The notes beneath the pieces were generated by a model, which was given only the letters and a program-made list of their open reading frames with translations, was not told the DNA's origin and searched no databases. From Nodosilinea sp. P-1105 (GTDB lineage Bacteria; Cyanobacteriota; Cyanobacteriia; Phormidesmidales; Phormidesmidaceae): DNA of 64,000 bases. The position numbers were made by a program, and so were the translations under genes. The DNA is taken from assembly GCF_012911975.1 (NCBI RefSeq), contig NZ_SMDQ01000021.1, positions 1 to 64,000 of the forward strand. Direction: 5' to 3'. Below, piece after piece: positions 44,856-53,772 of the stretch (its first letter is position 1; each line of letters begins with the position of its first letter).

Positions 44856-45196
44856 CTAAAACGCCGGTACAGATCCCAGCGGTTGACTAACGTGACTAAC
44901 GGCGGTGCCCTTCGATGGAGTAGGAGGAAACCTTGTAAGGGCGTTTCCTGGGGCTGGTGGGCAAAGCCCACCCTACGATCGGACGATCGGAGCACTGTTT
45001 CCTTAGGAGGGTTCTGCCCTAGGACGCCCCAAAACTCAGGGCTAATCAGCTTAAGGTGACTTCTAGGCAACTTTCTGCCGAGTGGTGAGCAATGCCCACC
45101 CTACGAAAATCACGATCGCTGACAACAAGCGGGATTGTCTTTCTCAGAAATCTCCTAAGAACCCTAGGACCTTGACATACTGCACTGATGCTCTAG
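44856..45196 (+). repeat. Family A element A2, enlarged by two internal insertions
   Basis: The ends match the 107-bp family A (CTAAAACGCCGGTACAGATCCCAG at left, given in part; CATACTGCACTGATGCTCTAG-like at right). The first extra segment is about 44880-45008 and the second is 45051-45158, which is a family B repeat. The right CTAG supplies the stop codon of the PAS sensor gene on the minus strand (45193-45195). Confidence 0.75.
45051..45158 (+). repeat. Palindromic repeat family B, copy B2, nested in A2
   Basis: The copy starts TTAAGGTGACTTCTAGG and ends CAGAAATCTCCTAAG. It is nearly identical to B1 over its right half, including ACAACAAGCGGGATTG. It interrupts the family A sequence just before the AAGAACCCT arm. 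Confidence 0.75.
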
Positions 45197-47361
45197 CTCC
45201 AAAACTCGTCTAGATTAACGTCAGCGATTTCCTGCTGCACTTCTTGGAAGTAGTTGCTCTCGGTTAGCATGGCGACTTCTCGCTCTCGCTTGGCCTGGTC
45301 AATTTCAATTTGTAAGTCTTCGAGTTGCTTCCTGAGATCTGCCTCTTGTCGCTTGCGATCGCTGATGTCCTGCACAATTCCTTCGTAATAGAGCACCTTG
45401 CCGCTGTTATCTTTCACCACCCGAGCGTCGATCTCAGTCCAGACAATGCTGCCATCCTTGCAATAGCAGCGGTATTCAAAGTTTTTGACGGCGTCCTGCT
45501 GTTCTATCAAACACTTAAACTCAGCTCGCTTTTCTGGATCGACATATAGTTGATCGCCAATGTTAGTCACACTGGCGATCAGTTCGGCGGGGGAATCGTA
45601 GCCGTAAATGTTGGCCAGGGCGGGGTTGGCATTGATGAACGCTCCCTGGGGGGAGGATTGGAAGATCCCTTCCAGGGCATTTTCAAAGATGCTGCGGTAG
45701 TTCTCTTCGGCAATGCGTAGGGCTTCTTCGGCCCGCTTGCGTTTAGTGATATCCCGCACCATGATCAAGACCTCATCCTCCCCCAGCACCAGAATACGCA
45801 CCTCTTCGTCCTGGGGTTGATCGCCCAGGCTAATCCGCTGTTCGTAGACCTGTAATTCCCCGGTGTCCAGGGCTTTTTGGATGTGGTGCATACGCAGGTC
45901 AGCCAGATCCGCAGGCAGGGATTCGTAGACCGTGTTGCCCGGGCTAAAGTTTTGCACCCCATGCACTCCCTGGAGGCGATCGCTGCCCACAATATCCAGA
46001 TAGGTGCCATCCCGTTTGGCTCGAATCAATAGGTCAGGAATGGCGGTCACAATGGCCCGGTTGGTGGCTTCGCTGTGGCGGAGGGCCTCAAAGGATGCCT
46101 GTAATTGGCCTGCCATCCGATTAAACGATCCAGCCAGGGTATCGACTTCAAGAATGGGGCTGGGGTCTACCTGTTGATCGAGATCCCCCTGGGCCACCTG
46201 ATTCGAGGTTTGAGCTACCCGCAGCAGCGGACGGGTCACCCAGCGGGAGGTGAGAACACCAATCCCAGTGACCCCCACTAGGGCCGCCAGGATGAGTCCC
46301 AGGGTTTGGCGCTGGCTGGCCTGGATTTGGGCCATAAAGTCAGACTCTGGGATGGTGAGCACCACCAGCCAATCGAGGTTGTTGTCTCGGAAAGGGACCA
46401 CCTGCACATATTGCCGGGTGCCGTTGAACTGAACGTCCAGCTGTTGAACTGATTGAATGGCTTCCCAGTCGCCAAACTGGCTGGCCAGGGCTGTGGCCGT
46501 GGCCCGAATGGTGTCATCCTGACTGGCGGTGGCCAGAATCCGTTCGCTGCTGTCGCCCCTGTCATCTACGGTGGGCGCTGTGGTTGAGGTGGCAATCAAT
46601 TGCCCCGATCGCTCCAGGATAAAGGCTGTACCCGTTTTGCCGATCTCCAGCTGGTTGAGGAAACTATTCACTTCCCGGGGCAAGAAAAAGTCGGCGGCAC
46701 AAACTCCGATCAGAGCCTCATCCTGGCGATTAAAAACGGGGCGACTGGCGGTAATCGTGGGAAATCCGGAGGCAAAGGCAATGTACACCTCGCTCCACAC
46801 ATCTTCACCACTGCGCTCAGCTGCCCCATACCACGGGCGCTCCCGGGGATCGTAGGGAGTATCCAGGGTACCGATCTGTTCGGTGCGATCGCCCCACTGA
46901 TCAAAGCTATAGTCTTGACGGATGAAGTTAGTTGAGGGGTTGCTAAAGTGCATCATCACCTCAGAGCCGTCGGCCCCAGCCGATCGACTGGCCCCAAAGA
47001 AGGCACCAGTTTCATCCCCACAGTAGACATAGCTGAGGGTGGGATAGATCTGCATTTGCTGCCAGAACTGATACTCCCCCCTGGGGTTACCGACATCAAT
47101 ATCCCCCTGGGCCATGGCACTGGCATTGAGCTGGTTGATGATCTTGGGTGCCTCGGTGTAATTGGCCAAGGTTTCGGTGATTCGATTGGTCAGTTCTGTG
47201 CGCAACTGGCTGGCCACATCGTTCACGGCCCGTTGGCCACTGCGATAGGCCAAAAACCCCACCAGCCCCACGGCGGCCATAATTTGCAAAATAAACGGTA
47301 CCACCAGGGTGGTGCGCAGGGGAAACTTATAGGGCCGCTGACCGCCGGGTCTACCAGTCAT
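45193..47361 (-). CDS. Membrane sensor with Cache, HAMP and two PAS domains, no output domain
   Basis: The 722-residue protein has a TM at about 20-40 and a large extracytoplasmic dCache-type domain (about 45-345, with [11 protein letters not shown] and [22 protein letters not shown]). A second TM (about 355-377) and HAMP (about 378-430) follow, then PAS (about 440-550) and PAS-PAC (about 560-685, ending [14 protein letters not shown]). A C-terminal coiled coil contains [20 protein letters not shown]. No kinase, cyclase or GGDEF domain follows, so it must signal through a partner. It overlaps the glutaminase gene by 11 bp. Its stop codon lies in the CTAG end of repeat A2. Confidence 0.87.
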   Translation of the reverse strand: MTGRPGGQRPYKFPLRTTLVVPFILQIMAAVGLVGFLAYRSGQRAVNDVASQLRTELTNRITETLANYTEAPKIINQLNASAMAQGDIDVGNPRGEYQFWQQMQIYPTLSYVYCGDETGAFFGASRSAGADGSEVMMHFSNPSTNFIRQDYSFDQWGDRTEQIGTLDTPYDPRERPWYGAAERSGEDVWSEVYIAFASGFPTITASRPVFNRQDEALIGVCAADFFLPREVNSFLNQLEIGKTGTAFILERSGQLIATSTTAPTVDDRGDSSERILATASQDDTIRATATALASQFGDWEAIQSVQQLDVQFNGTRQYVQVVPFRDNNLDWLVVLTIPESDFMAQIQASQRQTLGLILAALVGVTGIGVLTSRWVTRPLLRVAQTSNQVAQGDLDQQVDPSPILEVDTLAGSFNRMAGQLQASFEALRHSEATNRAIVTAIPDLLIRAKRDGTYLDIVGSDRLQGVHGVQNFSPGNTVYESLPADLADLRMHHIQKALDTGELQVYEQRISLGDQPQDEEVRILVLGEDEVLIMVRDITKRKRAEEALRIAEENYRSIFENALEGIFQSSPQGAFINANPALANIYGYDSPAELIASVTNIGDQLYVDPEKRAEFKCLIEQQDAVKNFEYRCYCKDGSIVWTEIDARVVKDNSGKVLYYEGIVQDISDRKRQEADLRKQLEDLQIEIDQAKREREVAMLTESNYFQEVQQEIADVNLDEFWS

Positions 47362-48382
47362 TCAGGTCGTTGCCTCCAGCAATCCACTCGTTTATATCCC
47401 GTTCTGGTTTGGCAGCATTGAACACATGCAAGCCAAAATCCTTAGCTAAGTCTTCGCAGACTTTGATGCCTCGATAACTATTGCCCTTGGCATCCAGGGG
47501 TGGAGAAAACGTACCAATCCCCAACTGGCCAGGTACGACCGCCGTAATTCCGCCCCCCACCCCACTCTTGGCTGGCATGCCGACGCGATAGCACCATTCC
47601 CCAGAGGCATCGTACATGCCGCAGGTCAGCATGACGCTGATCACATCCTGGACATGGTGTTCGTCGATCGCCCGCTCTTGGGTGACTGGGTTGACCCCGC
47701 CGTTGGCCAGGGTGGCCGACAGCATGGCCAGGTCCCTGGCATTAACCATGATCGAACATTGTTGGAAGTAGAGATCCAGGGTTTCATCGATCCGATCGCT
47801 GATCATGCCAAAGTTGAGCATCAGATAGGCCATGGCCCGATTGCGAAAGCCGGTCGCTTTTTCAGATAAAAAGACGGGCACATTGATGTCATGCTCTCGG
47901 CCGGTGTAGCGCTGAAACATGGCCAGCACGCGCTTGAGGCGTTCGGTGGAGCTATGGCCTTTAATTAAGTCCGCTGTGGCGATCGCCCCGGCATTCACCA
48001 TCGGGTTATAGGGCCGATTAGTCACCTCATCCAGCACAATGGCATTAAACGCCTCCCCGGTGGGTTCAACGCTGACCTTGCTATTCACATAGTCCCGACC
48101 ATGGTCTTCCAGGGCCAAGCCAAACACAAATGCCTTGGAAATGGACTGAATGGTAAACAGTTGGTCGCAGTTTCCCACTTCAAACACCTGGCCCTCGGCG
48201 GTTACCACACAAATGCCAAACCACTCTGGTTTGGCCAGGGCCAACTCAGGGATATAGTCTGCTACCGCTCCATCATTGAGGCTCTGGTACTTGGCATGCA
48301 AATCATTGAGATAATTGCGAAAGGGGGAGGTGACCGCGGTGATTGAACTGGTGAGAGATTGCAAATCGCCTAAATCTGCCAT
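47351..48382 (-). CDS. glsA: Glutaminase A
   Basis: The 343-residue form starts at [13 protein letters not shown] (48382). The serine-dependent glutaminase motif [16 protein letters not shown] (about 76-91) carries the catalytic Ser-x-x-Lys pair. [24 protein letters not shown] and [14 protein letters not shown] also match the family. It converts glutamine to glutamate and ammonia. It lies 10 bp after the ParA-like gene and overlaps the sensor gene, so the three are one operon and probably translationally coupled. Confidence 0.95.
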   Translation of the reverse strand: MADLGDLQSLTSSITAVTSPFRNYLNDLHAKYQSLNDGAVADYIPELALAKPEWFGICVVTAEGQVFEVGNCDQLFTIQSISKAFVFGLALEDHGRDYVNSKVSVEPTGEAFNAIVLDEVTNRPYNPMVNAGAIATADLIKGHSSTERLKRVLAMFQRYTGREHDINVPVFLSEKATGFRNRAMAYLMLNFGMISDRIDETLDLYFQQCSIMVNARDLAMLSATLANGGVNPVTQERAIDEHHVQDVISVMLTCGMYDASGEWCYRVGMPAKSGVGGGITAVVPGQLGIGTFSPPLDAKGNSYRGIKVCEDLAKDFGLHVFNAAKPERDINEWIAGGNDLNDW

Positions 48383-48392
48383 GATGCTGCTC

Positions 48393-49145
48393 TTATAGAA
48401 TTTGTTGTGCAACGTTGCGAAATTCTTGACTGACCGGATGCTCTGGGTATTTAACGCAAAACACCCCTTCGCTAGCCAGTTGCACAATGTCTTCTGACAG
48501 TGGAAACACCCCGGCCACGGTCTCCCCGTAGGTGGCCTCGACTTTTTGTTTTAAGGCCTCTAGGTTGAGTTTGCTGTGCGCTTTGTTAATGGTCAGTAGC
48601 ATTTTGCGGACGTTCAGCTGGCGGGCTACATCCATGGTCACAGCGGTGCCCTGGTAATCTTGTTTGTCGGGGCGCAAGATTAACACCAGCACATGGGAAA
48701 TGGCAATGGATAGAAACGTTTCCTTCGATAGCCCCGGATGCGTATCAATGAAGAGGTATTCCAGCTCCAACCCTTTCACCAGGGAGCGGAAGCCATCGTT
48801 CATCAGCTTGACGTCGTAGCCGTCCTTCAAAATTCGGGCAATGTCATCGGCTTTCACACTGGAGGGAACCAGAAAAAGCCGCCCAGACTCGTCTAAACCA
48901 ATATTGGCACTGATATCGTACGCCGCATCCTGAATCGGACTTTCCCCCCAGAGATAGTTATTCAGGGTGATTCCCATCTGCTCGGGTTCGAGGCAAAACA
49001 AGTTGTGAATGCCTGGGGACGGCACATCGGTATCTATCACCCCAACCCGATGGCCTAAAGCAGCCACAGTGGCCGCTAAGTTGGCCGTAAAGTTCGACTT
49101 GCCTGTGCCCCCTCGGTAGGAGTGAATGGAAATCACCTTCGGCAT
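48393..49145 (-). CDS. ParA/MinD-family ATPase with variant Walker A
   Basis: The 250-residue protein begins [20 protein letters not shown]. This is a deviant Walker A in which the usual KGGxGKT reads RGGTGKS, so the signature lysine that contacts the partner subunit's phosphates is an arginine. Other ParA features remain: [36 protein letters not shown] and [11 protein letters not shown]. It is probably a cytoplasmic ATP-dependent positioning switch. No parB or partition site is nearby, and the operon partners are glutaminase and a sensor, so plasmid-type partition is unlikely. Confidence 0.85.
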   Translation of the reverse strand: MPKVISIHSYRGGTGKSNFTANLAATVAALGHRVGVIDTDVPSPGIHNLFCLEPEQMGITLNNYLWGESPIQDAAYDISANIGLDESGRLFLVPSSVKADDIARILKDGYDVKLMNDGFRSLVKGLELEYLFIDTHPGLSKETFLSIAISHVLVLILRPDKQDYQGTAVTMDVARQLNVRKMLLTINKAHSKLNLEALKQKVEATYGETVAGVFPLSEDIVQLASEGVFCVKYPEHPVSQEFRNVAQQIL

Positions 49146-49232
49146 GATGCTTTAACACCGCTGACAACATGAGCTAGCTTCTTGTACATCAACACAAAGT
49201 TATAAAGCAAGCATAAGCAAGCAGTCGAAAGG

Positions 49233-49339
49233 CTAGAACGCCGGTTCAGATCCCAGGGTTCTATCCCTGGATGCCCCAAAAATCGTGGCTAATCAGCCCA
49301 AGAACCCTGGGATCTTGACATACTGTACCGATGCTCTAG
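49233..49339 (+). repeat. 107-bp palindromic element family A, copy A3
   Basis: CTAG to CTAG, exactly 107 bp, with the same 14-bp inner stem as A1 (GATCCCAGGGTTCT). The outer stem shows one change (CGGTTCAG). Confidence 0.88.
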
Positions 49340-49395
49340 AGTATTGAATCGCTTGATAAAGAAGTCATCGAACTGTGACATAGGGCGGCGTTGGG

Positions 49396-49502
49396 CTAGA
49401 ACGCCGTTACAGATCCCAGGGTTCTGCCCTCGGATACCCCAAAATCCCTGGCTAACCAGCCCAAGAACCCTGGGATCTTGGCATACTGTACCGGTGCTCT
49501 AG
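49396..49502 (+). repeat. 107-bp palindromic element family A, copy A4
   Basis: CTAG to CTAG, 107 bp, 57 bp right of A3 and in the same orientation. The inner stem is intact. Confidence 0.88.
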
Positions 49503-49521
49503 GCTATGGTTGCTGGCTGAC

Positions 49522-49552
49522 AAAAAATCCCCATGTCATCTAGGGCATGGGG
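49522..49552 (-). terminator. Rho-independent terminator with no intact gene upstream
   Basis: In the minus direction CCCCATG pairs with CATGGGG around a 10-nt loop, followed by ATTTTTT. It implies a leftward transcript from the 49560-50300 region, where only a gene remnant is seen. Confidence 0.75.
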
Positions 49553-49699
49553 GAGATCTGATGAGTCGGCAGGTTTGAATCGGTTAGGTGCTTAGGAGTA
49601 CGCCTTAATCAGGAGGTACTGCTTGAAGCGGTTATCCCAGCGTCGATTCCCGCTTGCGAGGACCTGAGGTTAGGACTTGATTGGCTGGGGAGTCCCTTA

Positions 49700-49893
49700 T
49701 TAGCCAGTGAGTCCTTTGGCGGCTTGTTCAACCGATTGCTTCACTTGATCTATGGCGGAGGTGGTCTGGATTGAATGTCAACGATGTTTGACAGGCTTTG
49801 GGCAAGACATCGCGATCGCAACCGTGACTCTGCCCGGTTTGCTTGGGTCAGACTCAATCGTTCTATCAATTCAGCAGACCTAGCCAAATCAAG
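49700..49893 (-). pseudogene. Remnant of a small helical protein with a frameshift
   Basis: On the minus strand one frame reads LARSAELIERLSLTQANRAE and continues to SLSNIVDIQ. A second frame then reads TTSAIDQVKQSVEQAAKGLT, ending at TAA 49700-49702. The two join into one helical protein if a single frameshift near 49770 is assumed. No start codon is visible. The family is not known. Confidence 0.35.
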
Positions 49894-49982
49894 CTAAGGA
49901 CATAGAACCAGGACATAGATTTTGGGACCCCCTCCGCCGCAGGCCCCTGCCCCCAGATAGCTACTAAGTACACACATCTTGG

Positions 49983-50079
49983 CCCTCTCCCCAAACCCCT
50001 CTCCCAGAAGGGCGAGGGGCTTTGAAAGCTCTACTCCCCTTTCTCCCATTTTGGGAGGAAGGGGCTGGGGGATGGAGGG
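49983..50079. repeat. Cyanobacterial CCCTCTCCC-type palindromic repeat
   Basis: The segment contains CCCCTCTCCC and CCCCTTTCTCCC...GGGAGGAAGGGG palindromes joined by GCTTTGAAAGCTC. This pattern is widespread in cyanobacterial intergenic regions. Confidence 0.75.
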
Positions 50080-50256
50080 AAAGCCCTGCCCACAAGGGTC
50101 TCACAGGACTTATGTGGACTTAGTAGCCCCAGATAGAGAGCATCCCGGTCGGTGCTTACTCATGTAAGTTATCTGGCCAGCGCTATCAGTTCCAGACTGG
50201 ATTCAGCTACCAGTGCTGAGCCTGTCGAAGCCCTGATTCTTGTCTTGACGCTGGAC

Positions 50257-50327
50257 TAAACCAAATCCAAATCTAGACCTGGAGTTCTGCCTGTGGGAAA
50301 ACTCCAGATCCCAAGCTGGACTTGGTA
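50257..50327 (-). repeat. 71-bp palindromic repeat, family E, copy E3
   Basis: This copy is in reverse orientation to E1 and E2. The inner GGAGTT/AACTCC stem is intact. It ends 5 bp from the ftsH stop codon, just as E2 abuts the putA stop. Confidence 0.8.
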
Positions 50328-50332
50328 TGGGT

Positions 50333-52225
50333 CTACTTACCTGCTTTCACCAGAAACTTCTCAGGAATTTCGGTGTACTCACCAACGATCTGCCGAAACT
50401 CTTCCCCATCAATGGTTTCCCGTTCCAGAAGTAGGTCCACCAGGTGATCCATCAGGGGGCGATTGTCCCGCAGAATCTGGCGAGCTCGGCTCAGGCAGGT
50501 GAGGGCAATGGTGCGCACCTGGTCGTCAATTTTGCTGGCCATTTCTTCAGAGACCTCACTGCGGGGCATGAGGTTGCGCCCTAGGAAGACCTGATTATCC
50601 ATACTTTCCAGGGCCACTGGCCCCAGGTCTGACATGCCGTAGAGGGTCACCATTTGCCGGGCCAGGTTGGTCACCTGCTGAATGTCACCGCTGGCTCCGG
50701 TGGAGGTTTCGTCGTCGCCAAAGACTTCGGCTTCGGCGGCAAAGCCCCCCAGGGCCACGGTAATTCGATCCACGATCCAGTTGCGGGTGTAAAGGCCGCT
50801 GTCGATGATGTCTTCGTTGGGCAGAGACTGGGTGAAGCCTTCGATGCCCCCCGATCGCGGAATAATGGTGACCTTGTTCAACTCATCGGAATGGGTGAGC
50901 AGGGTAGTTAACAGGGCGTGACCCACCTCGTGGTAAGCGGTCATGCGCTTGCGGCTGCTGTCTAGCAAGGGGGTGAGGCTGAGGCCAATGGTGATGCGAT
51001 CGATCGCATCTTCAATTTCTGGCATGCCCATGGCCTCTTTGCGGCGCCGGGCGGTGAGAATGGCGGCTTCGTTCAGTAGATTAGCCAGCTCAGCCCCTGA
51101 AAAACCTGGGGTGCGACGGGCCACGGCTTCTAAGGACACATCGGGCTCAATTTTTTTGTTGCGGGCATGGACTTCTAAAATGGATAGTCGCCCTTTGTAG
51201 GTGGGTAGATCAACAATCACCTGGCGGTCAAACCGGCCTGGGCGCAGCAGGGCCAGATCCAGCACATCTACCCGGTTGGTGGCGGCGATCACAATGATGC
51301 CGCTATTGCCCTCAAACCCATCCATCTCGGTGAGCAGCTGGTTGAGGGTTTGCTCCCGCTCGTCGTTGCCGCCGCCAATGCCAGCCCCTCGCTGGCGGCC
51401 TACAGCGTCGATCTCATCAATAAAGACAATGCAGGGGGCGCTTTCTTTCGCCTTACGGAACAGGTCACGCACCCGAGAAGCCCCAACCCCTACAAACATT
51501 TCTACAAATTCTGACCCGGAAATGCTAAAGAAAGGAACGCTGGCCTCACCGGCGATCGCTTTGGCTAGCAGGGTCTTACCGGTCCCCGGCTGACCAATCA
51601 GCAGCACCCCTTTGGGAATCCGGGCCCCAATGGCTGTGAACTTCTCTGGACTCTTGAGGAATGAGACCACCTCTTGCAATTCTTCTTTGGCCTCTTCGAT
51701 TCCGGCGACATCGTCAAAGACAACACCAGTCTTGGCCTCCATTTGAAAGCGGGCTTTCGACTTGCCAAAGCTCATGGCATTCCCGGCCCCAGAGGCCGAT
51801 CGCCGCAGCAACATCAGCAGCCCAAACACCAAAATTAGCGCCAGCAACGAATTTGTCGCCAGCCAGGTGAGGGCGCCATTGCCAGCCGAATCACGAATCT
51901 CTACATCTACCTGGTTATTGCGTAGCCGCCGAATCAGTTCTGGATTACGCTCCCCAGCAAACAGCACCACCTGATGGGGGGCATCTTCCTCGCTATCCCC
52001 CTCTAGCCGGACATAGGCCACCCCCCGGTCTTCGTCTAAATCCACCTGCTCCACTTGGCCCTGGTCGATTTTTTCGAGGAACTGGCCGTAGGTGAGCTCC
52101 TCGGGGTCAGCATCGGCTAAGGCTGGGGGTAGGGGCATCAGGGTTTGTAATAAAACCCAGCCGATGGTCACCAAGCCAGTGGCGGTGGAGGAACGGCGCA
52201 GCTTACCAAGGGAAGGCATAGTCAT
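50333..52225 (-). CDS. ftsH: ATP-dependent zinc metalloprotease FtsH
   Basis: The 630-residue protein has an N-terminal TM/signal region (about 15-38), a luminal domain, a second TM (about 120-140), and the AAA+ module. Walker A reads GQPGTGKT (near residue 210), Walker [16 protein letters not shown], and the [24 protein letters not shown]-type segment follows. The zinc motif HEVGH is near residue 430. Cyanobacteria have four FtsH proteins that degrade damaged D1 and regulate other membrane proteins; which one this is cannot be fixed from sequence alone. Confidence 0.96.
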   Translation of the reverse strand: MTMPSLGKLRRSSTATGLVTIGWVLLQTLMPLPPALADADPEELTYGQFLEKIDQGQVEQVDLDEDRGVAYVRLEGDSEEDAPHQVVLFAGERNPELIRRLRNNQVDVEIRDSAGNGALTWLATNSLLALILVFGLLMLLRRSASGAGNAMSFGKSKARFQMEAKTGVVFDDVAGIEEAKEELQEVVSFLKSPEKFTAIGARIPKGVLLIGQPGTGKTLLAKAIAGEASVPFFSISGSEFVEMFVGVGASRVRDLFRKAKESAPCIVFIDEIDAVGRQRGAGIGGGNDEREQTLNQLLTEMDGFEGNSGIIVIAATNRVDVLDLALLRPGRFDRQVIVDLPTYKGRLSILEVHARNKKIEPDVSLEAVARRTPGFSGAELANLLNEAAILTARRRKEAMGMPEIEDAIDRITIGLSLTPLLDSSRKRMTAYHEVGHALLTTLLTHSDELNKVTIIPRSGGIEGFTQSLPNEDIIDSGLYTRNWIVDRITVALGGFAAEAEVFGDDETSTGASGDIQQVTNLARQMVTLYGMSDLGPVALESMDNQVFLGRNLMPRSEVSEEMASKIDDQVRTIALTCLSRARQILRDNRPLMDHLVDLLLERETIDGEEFRQIVGEYTEIPEKFLVKAGK

Positions 52226-52461
52226 AGGGGATCTGGATCTAAATGGAATCTAATGGAAAAACCAGAGTGTTCGAGCCCGGTATCTTCAAATACCTGATGG
52301 GCTGTCCTCTAGTCTAACCTTCTGGTTTTGAATTGACTGCTCTGCCTTTTTATTCCCCGCCCCTCAGTCCCAATCGATCATTCCGTTCATCCAGAAACTC
52401 GCTAAACTTGCGGTGTTCGGCATGGCAGCCGACGTCTTAGCTGACCAAGGAGACACGGAAC

Positions 52462-53772
52462 ATGGCCAGGGTGCCTTTGCCCGGTTTAGAGCTGATTAAA
52501 ACCTTTGAAGGGCTTCGTCTAGAAGCCTACCCAGACCCCAAGACCGGGGCTGAACCAATTACCATTGGCTGGGGATCCACCCGCCGCCAAGATGGTCGCC
52601 CGTTTCGGCTGGGGGAGCGCATCACCCGGGCCGAGGCCGATGACCTGCTCATGGGGCAGACTGAGCAGAGCTTTCTACCTCCCCTAACCCGCATTCCAGG
52701 CTGGGGCAACCTGAATGACAATCAACAGGGGGCGATTTTGAGCTTCGCCTACAACCTGGGGGCTCATTTTTACGGCAACCGGGGATTTGAAACCATTTCC
52801 CGCGTGTTACGCCAGCAAGCCTGGCAGGATATTGAGGCGGCCCTGATTCTGTACCGTAACCCCGGCAGCAATGTGGAAGAAGGGCTGCTGCGACGACGCC
52901 TGGCGGAGGCCAATGTATTTTTGGCCGATACCCCTGGTATATCCTTAAGTTCGGCCGGTCAGCGCTATTTGTCGGGGGGACGCACCCCGGTGGCTGGGTC
53001 CAACCTCAGCCGAGAAGCCCAGGCTTACTTGGCAGTTCGGCCCCAGGTGGGCACAGGGGCTGAGTCAACCACTCCCCCCGGCGATCGCCTGTTAATGCTG
53101 AGGACGCCGTTTATGCGTGGGGCCGATGTCCAGGCATTGCAGGCGGAACTCCGACGCCGGGGGGCCACCATTACCGCCGATGGGGTGTTTGGCCCGGCCA
53201 CCCGAACTGCGGTGGAACAGTTTCAGCGGCAACAAGGGATAGCGGTAGACGGCATTGTCGGTCCCCAAACCTGGGGCAGGTTGAGGTCTGGCCCGTCCCC
53301 AACCCCGCCCAGCCCCCCACCCCCTAGCGGGCAGCGCTTGCTGCTGCTGACGAACCCGATGATGCGGGGTGATGATGTCCGGACGTTGCAAGAGGCCCTG
53401 CGCCGTCAGGGGGCCACCATTACCGTAGATGGCGTCTTTGGCCCGGCGACTAGGGCGGCGGTGGAACAGTTTCAGCGGCAACAAGGGCTAGCGGTGGATG
53501 GCATTGTCGGTCCCCAGACCTGGGCCAGGCTGCAGCAGTCGCCCACATCCCCTCCGGCTTCGGCCCGGATGTTGCGCCTGGCCAGTCCCTTGATGGTGGG
53601 GGACGATGTGCGAGCCTTGCAGCGAGCCCTGACCCAGGCCGGGTTTCCCCTGGTTGTGGATGGGGCATTTGGCCCTGCCACAGACCGGGCGGTGCGGCAA
53701 TATCAAACTAGCCGAGGACTGGTGTCTGACGGCATTGTCGGACCACAGACGCGATCGCGTTTAGGCCTTTAG
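52462..53772 (+). CDS. GH24 lysozyme with three peptidoglycan-binding domains
   Basis: The 436-residue protein begins with a T4-type lysozyme domain (about 1-155): the catalytic Glu region KTFEGLRLEAYPDP, TIGWGST, NDNQQGAILSFAYNLG and EGLLRRRLAEA. Three PG_binding_1 repeats follow (about 210-275, 290-355, 365-435), each with DGVFGPATRxAVEQFQ or close and DGIVGPQTW. No signal peptide is visible, so export would need another route. A phage or autolysin origin is possible. It converges on rodA with a 4-bp overlap. Confidence 0.93.
   Translation: MARVPLPGLELIKTFEGLRLEAYPDPKTGAEPITIGWGSTRRQDGRPFRLGERITRAEADDLLMGQTEQSFLPPLTRIPGWGNLNDNQQGAILSFAYNLGAHFYGNRGFETISRVLRQQAWQDIEAALILYRNPGSNVEEGLLRRRLAEANVFLADTPGISLSSAGQRYLSGGRTPVAGSNLSREAQAYLAVRPQVGTGAESTTPPGDRLLMLRTPFMRGADVQALQAELRRRGATITADGVFGPATRTAVEQFQRQQGIAVDGIVGPQTWGRLRSGPSPTPPSPPPPSGQRLLLLTNPMMRGDDVRTLQEALRRQGATITVDGVFGPATRAAVEQFQRQQGLAVDGIVGPQTWARLQQSPTSPPASARMLRLASPLMVGDDVRALQRALTQAGFPLVVDGAFGPATDRAVRQYQTSRGLVSDGIVGPQTRSRLGL

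Larger units (their letters stand above)
49146..50332. other. Long repeat-rich intergenic region
   Basis: This 1.2-kb gap holds repeats A3, A4 and E3, a minus-strand terminator (49522-49552), a frameshifted gene remnant (49700-49893) and a common cyanobacterial palindromic repeat (49983-50079). No intact gene was recognised. Confidence 0.6.

Noticed and set aside
45193-47361. Sensor histidine kinase
   Set aside because: The protein ends after the second PAS and a coiled coil. No H-box, GHKL ATPase, cyclase or GGDEF motif is present.
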